A stretch of DNA of 64,000 nucleotides from JAWMQL01 sp033283165 (lineage in GTDB: Bacteria; Pseudomonadota; Gammaproteobacteria; Pseudomonadales; Halieaceae), in NCBI GenBank assembly GCA_033283165.1, contig JAWMQL010000003.1, positions 682,001 through 746,000 of the forward strand, written 5' to 3'. The number at the start of each line of letters is the position of its first letter. The first letter of the stretch is position 1. A model generated the notes under the pieces. The model did no database searches, had not been told where the DNA came from, and saw only the letters and a program-made list of their open reading frames with translations. Made by a program: the position numbers and the translations under genes. This document shows positions 1-8,499 of this stretch, one piece after another.

Positions 1-368
1 GTGGACTTGGCATTGGAACCGGTGATTCCCACCACTGGCGCCGCGGCCTCCTGCATGAACAGGTCGATATCGCCGAGCAGTTCCGCTCCCGCGGCCGCCG
101 CGCGCTGCACCAGTTCATCTTCCAGCGCCACACCGGGGCTCACAATCAACTGCTCCGCCTCGAGAACCACCTCTACCGGCACCATCCCGGTAAAAACCGG
201 CACGCCCGGCATTTCCTGCTGCAGTTGTGCCAGTCCCGGCGGTTCCGGCCGGGTATCCACCACAGTAAAGGACAGGCCGCGGCGGTACAGGTAGCGCGCG
301 CAGGACAGGCCGGTGACACCGAGCCCGAAGACTACCCGGTTCACACTACTTGCAATCAGATCCTGCAC
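1..368 (-). CDS. murD: MurD, N-terminal part (runs off window)
   Basis: UDP-N-acetylmuramoyl-L-alanine--D-glutamate ligase adds D-Glu to the nucleotide-linked muramoyl peptide in the cytoplasm. Only about the first 122 residues are present. They show the Rossmann-like start VVFGLGVTGLS and the ATP-binding P-loop GITGSNAKST near the window edge. The exact start is uncertain: TTG at 383, TTG at 371 and GTG at 368 are in frame. GTG 368 gives the family-like N-terminus, and a GGAG lies 9 nt upstream of it (6 nt from TTG 371). It is the last visible gene of the dcw cluster, 27 nt after mraY. Confidence 0.88.
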   Translation of the reverse strand, partial: MQDLIASSVNRVVFGLGVTGLSCARYLYRRGLSFTVVDTRPEPPGLAQLQQEMPGVPVFTGMVPVEVVLEAEQLIVSPGVALEDELVQRAAAAGAELLGDIDLFMQEAAAPVVGITGSNAKS

Positions 369-395
369 CAATGCCTGCTCCAAACCCCTGATCCC

Positions 396-1478
396 TTACC
401 GCAACTTCAAAGTCGCCAGCCCGAACAGCACCAGCATCACCGTGATAATCCAGAAACGCACAATCACCCGCGGCTCCGGCCAGCCCTTCAATTCAAAATG
501 ATGATGTATGGGCGCCATGCGAAAAATGCGCTTGCCGGTTAGTTTGAAGGAGGCCACCTGCAGAATGACTGAGACGGTCTCCAGTACGAATATGCCGCCC
601 ATGATGAAGAACACGATTTCGTGCCGGGTGATGACCGCAACCGTACCCAGCGCCGCCCCCAACGCCAGGGCGCCGACGTCACCCATGAAGACCTGAGCGG
701 GATACGTGTTGAACCACAGGAATCCCAGGCCGGCCCCGCCGATCGCCCCGCAGAAGACCGCCAGTTCGCCACTGCCGGCGATGTAGGGTATGTGCAGGTA
801 TTCAGCGAAGTCGGCGTGACCCGTCAGGTAGGCGATCAGTCCCAGGGCCGCACCCACCATCACCGTCGGCAGGATGGCCAGGCCATCCAGGCCATCGGTC
901 AGGTTGACCGCATTGCTGGCGCCGACGATAACGAAGTAGGCAAGCAGGATGAACAATGGTCCGATTTCAAGGGCCACGTCCTTGAAGAAGGGTACATACA
1001 GATCGGTCGTCACCGGGGTGTCGAATGCCAGGTACAGGTATAGCGCTGCTGCCAGCCCGGCGACCGACTGCCAGAAATACTTCCAGCGCGCCGGCAGCCC
1101 GCGGGAGTCCTTCTCTACCACCTTGCGGTAGTCGTCGACCCAGCCCACGGCGCCAAACACAGCAGTCACTCCCAGGGCTATCCAGATATAGGGGTTGCGC
1201 AGGTCCGCCCACAACAGCGAGGCGATGGCGATGGCGACCAGGATCAGCGCGCCGCCCATGGTCGGGGTGCCTGCCTTACTGAGATGGCTCTGGGGGCCGT
1301 CGTCCCGTACCGCCTGACCCACCTGGTGGTAATTGAGCCGACGAATCATGGCGGGGCCAATCAACAGGGAGATAGCCAGCGCGGTACCTGCCGATAGAAT
1401 GGTACGCAGGGTCAGGTACTGCACCACGCCGAAAGCGCGCTCGAACTGGGTGAGGTATTCCGCAATCAGCAGTAACAC
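396..1478 (-). CDS. mraY: MraY, phospho-MurNAc-pentapeptide transferase
   Basis: This integral membrane enzyme transfers phospho-MurNAc-pentapeptide to undecaprenyl phosphate, making lipid I. The GTG start at 1478 gives 360 residues, the size of E. coli MraY, and the N-terminus VLLLIAEYLTQFERAF aligns with the family; the open frame continues upstream into murF but that part is antisense-like noise. Conserved family stretches are visible, including GTPTMGGALIL, the Asp-rich DGLDGLA loop and MGDVGALALG. Many hydrophobic segments fit the ten-helix topology. The gene begins one base after the murF stop, so translation is probably coupled. Confidence 0.96.
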   Translation of the reverse strand: MLLLIAEYLTQFERAFGVVQYLTLRTILSAGTALAISLLIGPAMIRRLNYHQVGQAVRDDGPQSHLSKAGTPTMGGALILVAIAIASLLWADLRNPYIWIALGVTAVFGAVGWVDDYRKVVEKDSRGLPARWKYFWQSVAGLAAALYLYLAFDTPVTTDLYVPFFKDVALEIGPLFILLAYFVIVGASNAVNLTDGLDGLAILPTVMVGAALGLIAYLTGHADFAEYLHIPYIAGSGELAVFCGAIGGAGLGFLWFNTYPAQVFMGDVGALALGAALGTVAVITRHEIVFFIMGGIFVLETVSVILQVASFKLTGKRIFRMAPIHHHFELKGWPEPRVIVRFWIITVMLVLFGLATLKLR

Positions 1479-1479
1479 G

Positions 1480-2841
1480 TCAGTTGTCCCCCGGTTCGCC
1501 AGGCGCCAACGCGCCCAGCACCTGTTCCATACCGGCGCTGCGCGACCCCTTGACCAGCACCGTGTCGCTTTCGTCAAACTGATTCTCGAGTTCCGCCAGG
1601 ACCGCCGCGCGGTCGGCAAAATAGCGGCCGCCGACACCGAATGCCTCGACCGCGGGCAGCAGTTCCTCGCCGACACCCCACAATTGATCAATACCGGCCT
1701 GGCGGGCGTACTCGCCCATCTGACGATGCAACCGGGCGCTGCCGGAACCCAGTTCCCGCATCGCCCCCAGCACCAGGGTGCGGCGTCCGGAGCACCCGGC
1801 CAGCAGATCGATGGCGGCCGACACCGAGCCGGGGTTGGCGTTGTAGCAGTCATCGACTACCCGGCAGCCACCCTGGCCGCGGCGACTTTCCAGCCGCCCC
1901 GCCACCGGTTGCACCCGGCTGAGGCCCTGGGCGATTTCTTCCAGGGTCAGTTCACAGGCCAGGCCCACGGCGATGGCGGCCAGGGCATTGGCGATATTGT
2001 GCCGGCCCGGCAACTGCAGGCGCACTGGCACCTCCCCCGCCGGGGTGGTGGCGATGAAACTCGAACCTTCCAGGGCCCGGTCCTGAATACTGTGGGCGCT
2101 CACCGCCGCCGCCCCGTCCAGCGCAAAGTCAATGATGCGCGCGTCCCCGGCGCGGGCGCGCCAGCGCGGTGCCCAGCGCTGGTCAGCGTTGATCACGGCG
2201 GTGTCCCCCGCCCCCAGGCGGTCGAATATCTCCCCTTTGGCCGCAGCCACGTCGTCGACCGTGCCAAAGCCTTCCAGGTGAGCTGGCATGGCATTCAGGA
2301 GCAGGGCCACGCCCGGCTGTCCGAGCTGACACAGCCAGCTGATATCACCTGCCCGGGCCGCGCCCATTTCCACAACCGCAAAACGGTGCCGCGGTTCCAG
2401 CCGCAACAGGGTAAGCGGCACACCGATTTCATTGTTGAAGTTCCCCTCGGTCGCCAGGGTTTCACCGCGCTGGGACAAGACCGAATGAACCAGGTTCTTG
2501 GCCGTGGTCTTGCCACTGGAACCAGTGATTGCAACCAGCGGTCCGGCAAAGAGCTGGCGGTTATACCCACCCAGAAGGCCCAGCGCCCGCCGGGTATCGG
2601 TGACCTGCAGGCAGGGCAGGCCGCAGTCCTCACCCCGGCTCAGCAGCGCCGCCGTGGCACCGGCTGCGCCCGCCTGCCGGAGGTAGTCGTGACCATCGAA
2701 GCGCTCGCCAGCCAGCGCCACGAACAGGTCGCCCGGGTGTACCCGGCGGCTATCGATCTCCACGGAACCGAACTCACAGTCATTGCCATGAAGCGTGGCC
2801 TCCAGCGCCTCTTCCAGTTCCGACAGGTGCAGGGCCCGCAT
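1480..2841 (-). CDS. murF: MurF, D-Ala-D-Ala adding ligase
   Basis: Cytoplasmic Mur ligase that adds D-Ala-D-Ala to UDP-MurNAc-tripeptide, the last soluble precursor step. The protein has about 453 residues, with the Mur ligase ATP-binding loop ITGSSGKTTAKNL in its first third and the central-domain motif NFNNEIGVPLTLL. The ATG at 2841 is chosen because it overlaps the murE stop as TGATG; a GTG one codon upstream (2844) is possible. It is followed after one base by mraY. Confidence 0.95.
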   Translation of the reverse strand: MRALHLSELEEALEATLHGNDCEFGSVEIDSRRVHPGDLFVALAGERFDGHDYLRQAGAAGATAALLSRGEDCGLPCLQVTDTRRALGLLGGYNRQLFAGPLVAITGSSGKTTAKNLVHSVLSQRGETLATEGNFNNEIGVPLTLLRLEPRHRFAVVEMGAARAGDISWLCQLGQPGVALLLNAMPAHLEGFGTVDDVAAAKGEIFDRLGAGDTAVINADQRWAPRWRARAGDARIIDFALDGAAAVSAHSIQDRALEGSSFIATTPAGEVPVRLQLPGRHNIANALAAIAVGLACELTLEEIAQGLSRVQPVAGRLESRRGQGGCRVVDDCYNANPGSVSAAIDLLAGCSGRRTLVLGAMRELGSGSARLHRQMGEYARQAGIDQLWGVGEELLPAVEAFGVGGRYFADRAAVLAELENQFDESDTVLVKGSRSAGMEQVLGALAPGEPGDN

Positions 2842-4346
2842 CACGCTTGCGTCCTCCGCTGCTGATGCAGCCTGGCCAGGCTGGCCCGGGCATGCTCCAC
2901 GTCGCTGAAGGGCAACTTCTCACCGTCAACCAACTGGTAGTCCTCGTGCCCCTTGCCGGCGATCAGCACGCAATCATCCGTTTCCGCCTCGGCCAGTGCG
3001 CGGGCGATCGCGGCGGCGCGATCGACTTCGATCTCGCAGTCCCCCACGCAGCCAGCCTCGATATCGCGAATGATGGCAAGCGGGTGCTCCCCGCGGGGAT
3101 TGTCACTGGTTACGATGACCCGGTCCGAGCCCTCGCTGGCTATGCGCCCCATCACCGGGCGCTTCTCACGGTCGCGATCCCCTCCGCAGCCGAATACGGT
3201 AATCAGCCGTCCGGCCACGTGGGGCCGAATGGCCCGGATAGCCTGCTCCAGGGCATCCGGGGTATGGGCATAATCCACTATCACCTGCAGGCCCAGTTCA
3301 TTGTCCACGGACTGCATGCGGCCGGGGATGGGCCGAAGCGTACTTACCGCCGCAGCGACATCGGCCAGTGTCATGCCGGCACAGGCCAGCACGGCCACTG
3401 CGGCGGCCAGGTTGGATAGGTTGAAGTGACCCTGCAGGGGGCTGCGGAATACCGCTCGCCCCCACGGGGTCACGAGCAGACCGTCCACACCGGCCGCGTG
3501 GTAACGGAGTTGCTCGAAGCGGATATCGGCCTCGGTATCGGCCCGCAGGGAGTAGGTCAGGCACTGCGGAACAGCGGCCGCTGCCCGCAACACCGCGGGT
3601 GCAAACTCATCATCCAGGTTGATGATGGCGGCCCCCAGGCCCGGCCACTGGAACAGCCGGGTCTTGGCGCGGCCATAAGATTCGAAACTGCCGTGGTAAT
3701 CGAGGTGATCGTGAGAAAGATTGGTGAATACGGCGGTGTTGAAGTCAACACCGGACACCCGACCCTGGACGAGGGCATGGGAGGAAACCTCGAGACCCAC
3801 CGCCCACACTCCCTGTTCACGCCAGAGATGCAGCTGCCGCTGCAAACTGACCGGATCGGGAGTTGTGTTGCCCGCCTCGATCACCTCGTCGCCCAGCGTG
3901 GCGCCGAGGGTACCAACCACTCCACAGCTGTGCCCCAGCGCCCGCGCCAACTGGCTGACGAGGCGGGTGGTCGTGGTCTTGCCGTTCGTGCCGGTCACGC
4001 CCACCGTATACAATTCCCGGCTGGGATGGCCGAAAAAACGTGCCGCAATCTCACCCGCCTCTCGCGCCAGTTCCGGCAACTCCACCAGGGGTACGGAGAC
4101 CTCGTCGACAAAGCCACTGACCGGCGCCTCGGCCACCACCGCTGCGGCGCCGGCGGCAACGGCCTGCTCGATAAACTGGCGCCCGTCGTGTATCTCGCCC
4201 GGCAGGGCTATGAACAGGTCTCCCGGGCCCACTGCGCGACTGTCCAACTGCACACCGGTGATCTCCACGTCACGGACCTGCGCAGAGTCGCCCAATAGCG
4301 TCGACAGCGGAACCGGGCTCCGGGATGCCTGGCTGACGGCCATCAT
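2841..4346 (-). CDS. murE: MurE, meso-diaminopimelate ligase
   Basis: Adds the third stem-peptide residue to UDP-MurNAc-L-Ala-D-Glu. The P-loop GVTGTNGKTTTTRL and the C-terminal substrate-recognition motif DNPRGEHP are present. DNPR is the known signature for meso-diaminopimelate rather than lysine, supporting a Gram-negative wall. The length of 501 residues is normal. The ATG at 4346 overlaps the ftsI stop by four bases (ATGA), so translation is likely coupled. Confidence 0.96.
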   Translation of the reverse strand: MMAVSQASRSPVPLSTLLGDSAQVRDVEITGVQLDSRAVGPGDLFIALPGEIHDGRQFIEQAVAAGAAAVVAEAPVSGFVDEVSVPLVELPELAREAGEIAARFFGHPSRELYTVGVTGTNGKTTTTRLVSQLARALGHSCGVVGTLGATLGDEVIEAGNTTPDPVSLQRQLHLWREQGVWAVGLEVSSHALVQGRVSGVDFNTAVFTNLSHDHLDYHGSFESYGRAKTRLFQWPGLGAAIINLDDEFAPAVLRAAAAVPQCLTYSLRADTEADIRFEQLRYHAAGVDGLLVTPWGRAVFRSPLQGHFNLSNLAAAVAVLACAGMTLADVAAAVSTLRPIPGRMQSVDNELGLQVIVDYAHTPDALEQAIRAIRPHVAGRLITVFGCGGDRDREKRPVMGRIASEGSDRVIVTSDNPRGEHPLAIIRDIEAGCVGDCEIEVDRAAAIARALAEAETDDCVLIAGKGHEDYQLVDGEKLPFSDVEHARASLARLHQQRRTQA

Positions 4347-6049
4347 CCTGCCACCTCCGACGGTTCCGGCACTTGCGGTGGCACATTCAGCAAGCGCATG
4401 GCGCCCTGGGCTACTTTGGAAAACACCGGCGCCGCGGCCGCGCCGCCACCGTATGCCTCGCCCTGCGGGTTATTGATCACCACCACGGTGACAATGCGAG
4501 GATTCTCGATCGGGGCGATGCCGGCGAACAGGGCGACATACTGATCATCGATGTAGCCACCGGCACCCACCTTGTGCACGGTGCCGGTCTTACCCCCGAC
4601 CTCATAACCCGGCACCTGCGCCTTGCGCGCCGTACCGTGTTCGCCGGTCACGGCATGCAATACGGACAGAACCTGCTTCGCCAGTTCCGGGGTGATCACC
4701 GCCCGCCCTTCCTGCGGCTCTTCCAGGGCGAGCAGGGACAGGGGTTGCTGTACGCCGCCGTTGGCAAACACGCTGTAGGCATGGGCCAGTTGCAGCGGCG
4801 TGGTAGTGATCCCGTAGCCATAGGCCAGGGTCACCTGCTCGGTGAGGTACCAGCGCGGCCGGTTGGGCAGCACGCCGCTGCTCTCCCCGGGGAAGCCGGT
4901 GCCGGGGGGTTGGCCGATACCGAAGCGATAAAATACATCCCAGATCGGCTCGTAGCCGAGATCCAGCGCGACCTTGGTAATACCGACCTGGCTGGACTTC
5001 TCTATCACCCGCGACAGGGTAATCTCGCCGTAGTTACGGGGGTCCGGTATGGTCTTGGGCCCAACCCTTATCCATCCCGGCGAGGTATCAATCAGGGTGT
5101 CGGTGGTGTACCGGCCACTTTCCAGCGCCGCCACCAGGGTCAGGGGCTTCATGGTGGAACCGGGCTCATAGACGTCGGTCATGGCGCGGTTACGCATGGT
5201 ATCCGGCTTCATCGCCTTGCGGCTGTTGGGGTTGTATACCGGGTAGTTGGCCATGGCCAGGATTTCCCCGGTGTGGGCATCCAGTGTAACCACCGAACCG
5301 GAACTGGCGCCGCTGGCGGTCACCGCACGTGTTAATTCCCGGTGCTGCAGGTACTGCAGCCGCAGGTCGATACTCAGGGTCAGGTTACTGCCCGGGCGGG
5401 CCGCTTCCAGCACACCGATGTCCCGCACCACGTCGCCATGCAGGTCCTTTATGTACTGCTTTTTGCCCGGCACACCGCGCAGCCAGTCGTTGTAGGCCAT
5501 CTCCAGGCCGGAAATGCCTTCGCCGTCCACATTGGTAAATCCCACCAACTGGGCCGCCACCTCTCCCGCCGGGTAGAACCGCCGGTATTCCCGCTCGCCA
5601 TACAGGCCCTTGAATCCGAGGGCCAGGATTTCCCTTGCCCGCGCCGGTACCAGGTGACGGCGCAGGTACATGAAGGCCTTGCCCTGGTAGCGCTCAAGTT
5701 TCTGGCGCAGCTCCGCCTCGGGCACCTCGATTGCCAGCGCCAGTTCCGCCAGCCGTCCGGCCTCCAGTTGCCGCGGGTCTGCCCACAGGGACACGACCGG
5801 GGTACTGACGGCGAGAGGCTCACCGCGGCGATCCGAAATCACCCCGCGGTAGGCCGGAATTTCCGCCGTGCGTACCGCGCGCATCTCGCCCTGATCCTGC
5901 AGGAAATCGTGCCCACGGTCGGTTTCAAGCACCTGCAGGGAGAGCACCCGCCCCACCAGCAGGGCCAACAGGGAACACAGCCCACCCACCACCAGGTAGA
6001 AACGCCACACCGATGCACGGGCCTGTTTGCGACTACTTGCGCGCGTCAT
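4343..6049 (-). CDS. ftsI: FtsI/PBP3, septal transpeptidase
   Basis: Class B penicillin-binding protein that cross-links septal peptidoglycan. At 568 residues it is slightly shorter than E. coli PBP3. One N-terminal membrane helix lies at about residues 16-40, followed by the dimerisation domain and the transpeptidase domain. The active-site STMK is at residues 298-301 and KTG at 487-489. The second motif, normally SSN, reads SSQ at 352-354, which is unusual. The ATG at 6049 overlaps the ftsL stop (ATGA). A longer open frame upstream is ignored because it would run through ftsL. Confidence 0.95.
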   Translation of the reverse strand: MTRASSRKQARASVWRFYLVVGGLCSLLALLVGRVLSLQVLETDRGHDFLQDQGEMRAVRTAEIPAYRGVISDRRGEPLAVSTPVVSLWADPRQLEAGRLAELALAIEVPEAELRQKLERYQGKAFMYLRRHLVPARAREILALGFKGLYGEREYRRFYPAGEVAAQLVGFTNVDGEGISGLEMAYNDWLRGVPGKKQYIKDLHGDVVRDIGVLEAARPGSNLTLSIDLRLQYLQHRELTRAVTASGASSGSVVTLDAHTGEILAMANYPVYNPNSRKAMKPDTMRNRAMTDVYEPGSTMKPLTLVAALESGRYTTDTLIDTSPGWIRVGPKTIPDPRNYGEITLSRVIEKSSQVGITKVALDLGYEPIWDVFYRFGIGQPPGTGFPGESSGVLPNRPRWYLTEQVTLAYGYGITTTPLQLAHAYSVFANGGVQQPLSLLALEEPQEGRAVITPELAKQVLSVLHAVTGEHGTARKAQVPGYEVGGKTGTVHKVGAGGYIDDQYVALFAGIAPIENPRIVTVVVINNPQGEAYGGGAAAAPVFSKVAQGAMRLLNVPPQVPEPSEVAG

Positions 6050-6384
6050 GGCGTCACCACCACCAGGTGATCTATCGCCGGGGGCTTCATTCCCAGCTCT
6101 GCACCTGCGACTTTTTCCACCCGGTAGTGAGAGGCCCAGGTGCTCTGTTCGAGCATCAGTCGGCTGTACTCTTCCTGCAGGTGCCACTGGGCAGCCTCGA
6201 GCACCTGCAACTGTGCGTAGAGCTGGCGACAGGCATGACTGGAGCTGATGACCGCGAATGCAGAGCCCAGCATCACCGTCAGTACCAGGGCATTGGCCAG
6301 CAACAACCGCCGTGACGGTGGCTTTTTCGCCCCGATCCTGCGCGCCTGTTCTTTCTTGCCTGCCACTGCAGCCTCACCCTTCAC
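6046..6384 (-). CDS. ftsL: FtsL, divisome scaffold
   Basis: Small bitopic division protein that with FtsB and FtsQ recruits and activates FtsW-FtsI. The 112 residues comprise a basic cytoplasmic tail, one membrane helix (about residues 26-47) and a periplasmic coiled-coil region (QLYAQLQVLEAAQWHLQEEY). FtsL sequences diverge strongly, so identity rests on architecture and position between rsmH and ftsI. It overlaps both neighbours by four bases. Confidence 0.93.
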   Translation of the reverse strand: MKGEAAVAGKKEQARRIGAKKPPSRRLLLANALVLTVMLGSAFAVISSSHACRQLYAQLQVLEAAQWHLQEEYSRLMLEQSTWASHYRVEKVAGAELGMKPPAIDHLVVVTP

Positions 6385-7307
6385 GCCAGTTTTTCCGCGA
6401 CCCGCATGATCGCGCTGCGGGCCCGCACATTGCGCGCCACCTCGTCCTCTCCCGCCCGGACCGCCTTGCCGATCAGCCGCAGACGCCGGTTGAGGGCTTC
6501 ATCCCGCACCGGCACGCCCGGAGGCAACTGTTCGCCACGCGCCATATCGCGCATGTAACGCTTGACGATACGGTCCTCCAGCGAATGGAAGCTGATCACC
6601 ACCAGGCGCCCGCCCACCTGCAACAAATCCACCGCCGCCGCCAGCAGGTCCCGCAGATCCTGCAACTCGCGATTGACCTGGATGCGGATTGCCTGAAACG
6701 CGCGGGTCGCCGGGTGCTTGTGTTTCTCCCATCGGGGGTTCGCGGCCGTGATCACCTGTGACAGCCGCGCAGTGGTCTCGATGGGCGACTCCGCGCGGGC
6801 GGCAACAATGGCTTCGGCCATGCGCCGTGCAAACCGCTCCTCGCCATAGTCTTTGAGCACGGCGGCAATCTCCTCCGCGCTGGCCCGGGCCAGCCACTGG
6901 GCCGCTGTTTCACCACTCGAGGTATCCATGCGCATGTCCAGTGGACCATCCTCGCTGAAGCTGAAACCGCGCTCGGCCTCATCCAGTTGCGGACTGGAGA
7001 CCCCCAGATCCAGCAGCAGACCATCAACCGCATCGATTCCCATGCGCTGCAGCTGCTCGGGAAGCCGGGCGAAGGAGCCGTGGTAGAACATGAACCGGTC
7101 CTCGCCCGATGCCAGTGCTGCCGCGGCCGCACAGGCAGCGGGGTCCTTGTCCACCGCCAGCAGGCGGCCGTATTGATTCAGCTTCTCCAACACCGCCCGG
7201 CTGTGCCCCCCGCGGCCGAATGTTCCGTCCACGTAGAAGCCACCGGGGTCCGTTACCAGGGCTTCCACTGCCTCTCGTAACAACACTGTCTGATGTGCGC
7301 CGTCCAC
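6381..7307 (-). CDS. rsmH: RsmH, 16S rRNA C1402 N4-methyltransferase
   Basis: Methylates N4 of C1402 in the 16S rRNA decoding centre (formerly MraW). The 308 residues begin with HQTVLLREAVEAL, then the SAM-binding loop DGTFGRGGHSRAVL, and contain the family motif GLLLDLGVSSPQLDEAERGFSF and the C-terminal ISFHSLEDRIVK. The GTG start follows the mraZ TAG stop with no gap and no clear ribosome-binding site of its own, so it probably depends on coupling to mraZ. Confidence 0.97.
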   Translation of the reverse strand: MDGAHQTVLLREAVEALVTDPGGFYVDGTFGRGGHSRAVLEKLNQYGRLLAVDKDPAACAAAAALASGEDRFMFYHGSFARLPEQLQRMGIDAVDGLLLDLGVSSPQLDEAERGFSFSEDGPLDMRMDTSSGETAAQWLARASAEEIAAVLKDYGEERFARRMAEAIVAARAESPIETTARLSQVITAANPRWEKHKHPATRAFQAIRIQVNRELQDLRDLLAAAVDLLQVGGRLVVISFHSLEDRIVKRYMRDMARGEQLPPGVPVRDEALNRRLRLIGKAVRAGEDEVARNVRARSAIMRVAEKLA

Positions 7308-7775
7308 CTACAGGGTCAGCGTCATCAATTCGTCAGGTAATTCTGTATCGCCGGTATCCGCCAGGGCCTGCTCACACTCGGCCTGCCACAGGGTTTCGGA
7401 CCACAGCTCCAGTTTGTCACCCTGCCCTACCAGCACCAGCTTCTTGTCCAGCTGGGCGTGATCGCGCAGGGACTGGGGTAGCAGGATGCGACCATTGGCG
7501 TCCAGCTGCAGGTCCGAGGCATAACCGAGTACCAGCCGCTGGAATCGCTTCACCGCCGGCTTGAGGGTCGGCAGGGCCTTGATCTGGGTTTCGATACGCT
7601 CCCACTCGGGCAGGGGGTATAAAGCAAGGCAGGCGGATTGGGTATCGATGGTAGCCACCAGGTGGCCGTTGCACAGGCCGAGCAGGGGCTCGCGCTGGCG
7701 TGCCGGCATGGCAAACCGTCCCTTCGCGTCCATAACGATGTGCTGCACTCCGCGAAACACGCCAGTAATCCCCAC
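7308..7775 (-). CDS. mraZ: MraZ, transcriptional repressor of the dcw cluster
   Basis: SpoVT-AbrB-type DNA-binding protein that represses its own operon in E. coli. Two MraZ repeats are visible: FRGVQHIVMDAKGRFAMPAR near the N-terminus and LQLDANGRILLPQSLR in the second half. Two GTG starts are possible: 7775 (155 residues) and 7760 (150 residues). The second puts FRG at residues 2-4 as in most homologues and has GGGG 9 nt upstream. The matching operator lies just upstream. Confidence 0.95.
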   Translation of the reverse strand: MGITGVFRGVQHIVMDAKGRFAMPARQREPLLGLCNGHLVATIDTQSACLALYPLPEWERIETQIKALPTLKPAVKRFQRLVLGYASDLQLDANGRILLPQSLRDHAQLDKKLVLVGQGDKLELWSETLWQAECEQALADTGDTELPDELMTLTL

Positions 7776-7800
7776 TCAGATGGCTCTCTAGACCACAAAA

Positions 7801-7825
7801 AGCCAAATTTACCCACTTATTCCCA
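7801..7825 (-). promoter_or_regulatory. MraZ operator, three TGGGN-type repeats
   Basis: Read on the minus strand this is TGGGA-ATAAG-TGGGT-AAATT-TGGCT: three pentamers separated by exactly five bases. It matches the known E. coli MraZ-binding arrangement of three TGGGN repeats with 5-nt spacers, the third repeat being degenerate. It lies between the predicted promoter and mraZ, as expected for autorepression. Confidence 0.85.
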
Positions 7826-7834
7826 CTTTTCGAC

Positions 7835-7864
7835 ACTATAGGTCTCAGCGGGAACAGGTGTCAA
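7835..7864 (-). promoter_or_regulatory. sigma70-type promoter of the mraZ operon
   Basis: On the minus strand a perfect -35 TTGACA (7864-7859) is followed after 18 bp by -10 TATAGT (7840-7835). Transcription would start near 7828, directly before the MraZ operator, so bound MraZ would block early elongation or initiation. Confidence 0.8.
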
Positions 7865-8103
7865 CGCCGCGAAAGGAAAAAAATGCTGTAATTTCAGATT
7901 GTTAGCGATGATTTCGGACAGTTATCAGGAGGTTTTGGCGGAGGATTTGGCAGTAAAAAACTCAACAAAACATCACGCTATCTCCAATACTTGAGGAAGC
8001 ACTTTAAGTTACAGGCCAATTTTTTATTTAGATGTGTATTTTTTATCAGCAAAGAATATAAGGGAATCTGCTCGAGCCCCGGCCGGTAGACCGAGAAAAA
8101 AAA
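7865..8103. other. AT-rich spacer between mraZ promoter and rnpB
   Basis: No convincing gene is present. The stretch is clearly more AT-rich than its surroundings. Next to rnpB it carries an eight-T run on the minus strand (just below 8104), probably the 3' end or terminator region of the RNase P RNA. The rest may serve as upstream region of the mra promoter. Confidence 0.5.
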
Positions 8104-8457
8104 TGAGCCGGTCGATAAGCCGGGTTCTGTCGTGGACGATCATTCATCTGCGACAACTGTCACCAGTTGCCTGTAGCGACCTACCCGAACCCACCGCGGG
8201 CCACGGCACACGGGTTCCTATTTGGTCTTGCTCCAGGTGGGGTTTACCATCGCCGCGACTGTTGCCAACCGCGCGGTGCGCTCTTACCGCACCTTTTCAC
8301 CCTTACCCCCGCTCGCGCGGTGGCGGTATCCTTTCTGTTGCACTTTCCGTAGGCTCGCGCCCCCCAGGCGTTACCTGGCACCCTGCCCTGTGGAGCCCGG
8401 ACTTTCCTCCACCCGGATACCCGAAAGCACCCGAGCAGCGATCGCCTGACCAGCTCG
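8104..8457 (-). ncRNA. rnpB: RNase P RNA (class A)
   Basis: Catalytic RNA of ribonuclease P, which matures tRNA 5' ends. The minus strand contains the invariant AGGAAAGTCCGGGCTCC near the 5' end and the 3' consensus ACAGAACCCGGCTTATCG. The ends were set by pairing GAGCTGGTC (5', about 8456) with GACCGGCTC (3', about 8105), a nine-pair P1 helix with one G-U. The length of about 354 nt is typical. The 3' end runs into a T-tract. It lies downstream of rsmI on the same strand. Confidence 0.95.
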
Positions 8458-8499
8458 GCGGCCAGCCTACTCCCCGGACAGAGCCTTGGCAAGCCCCGT

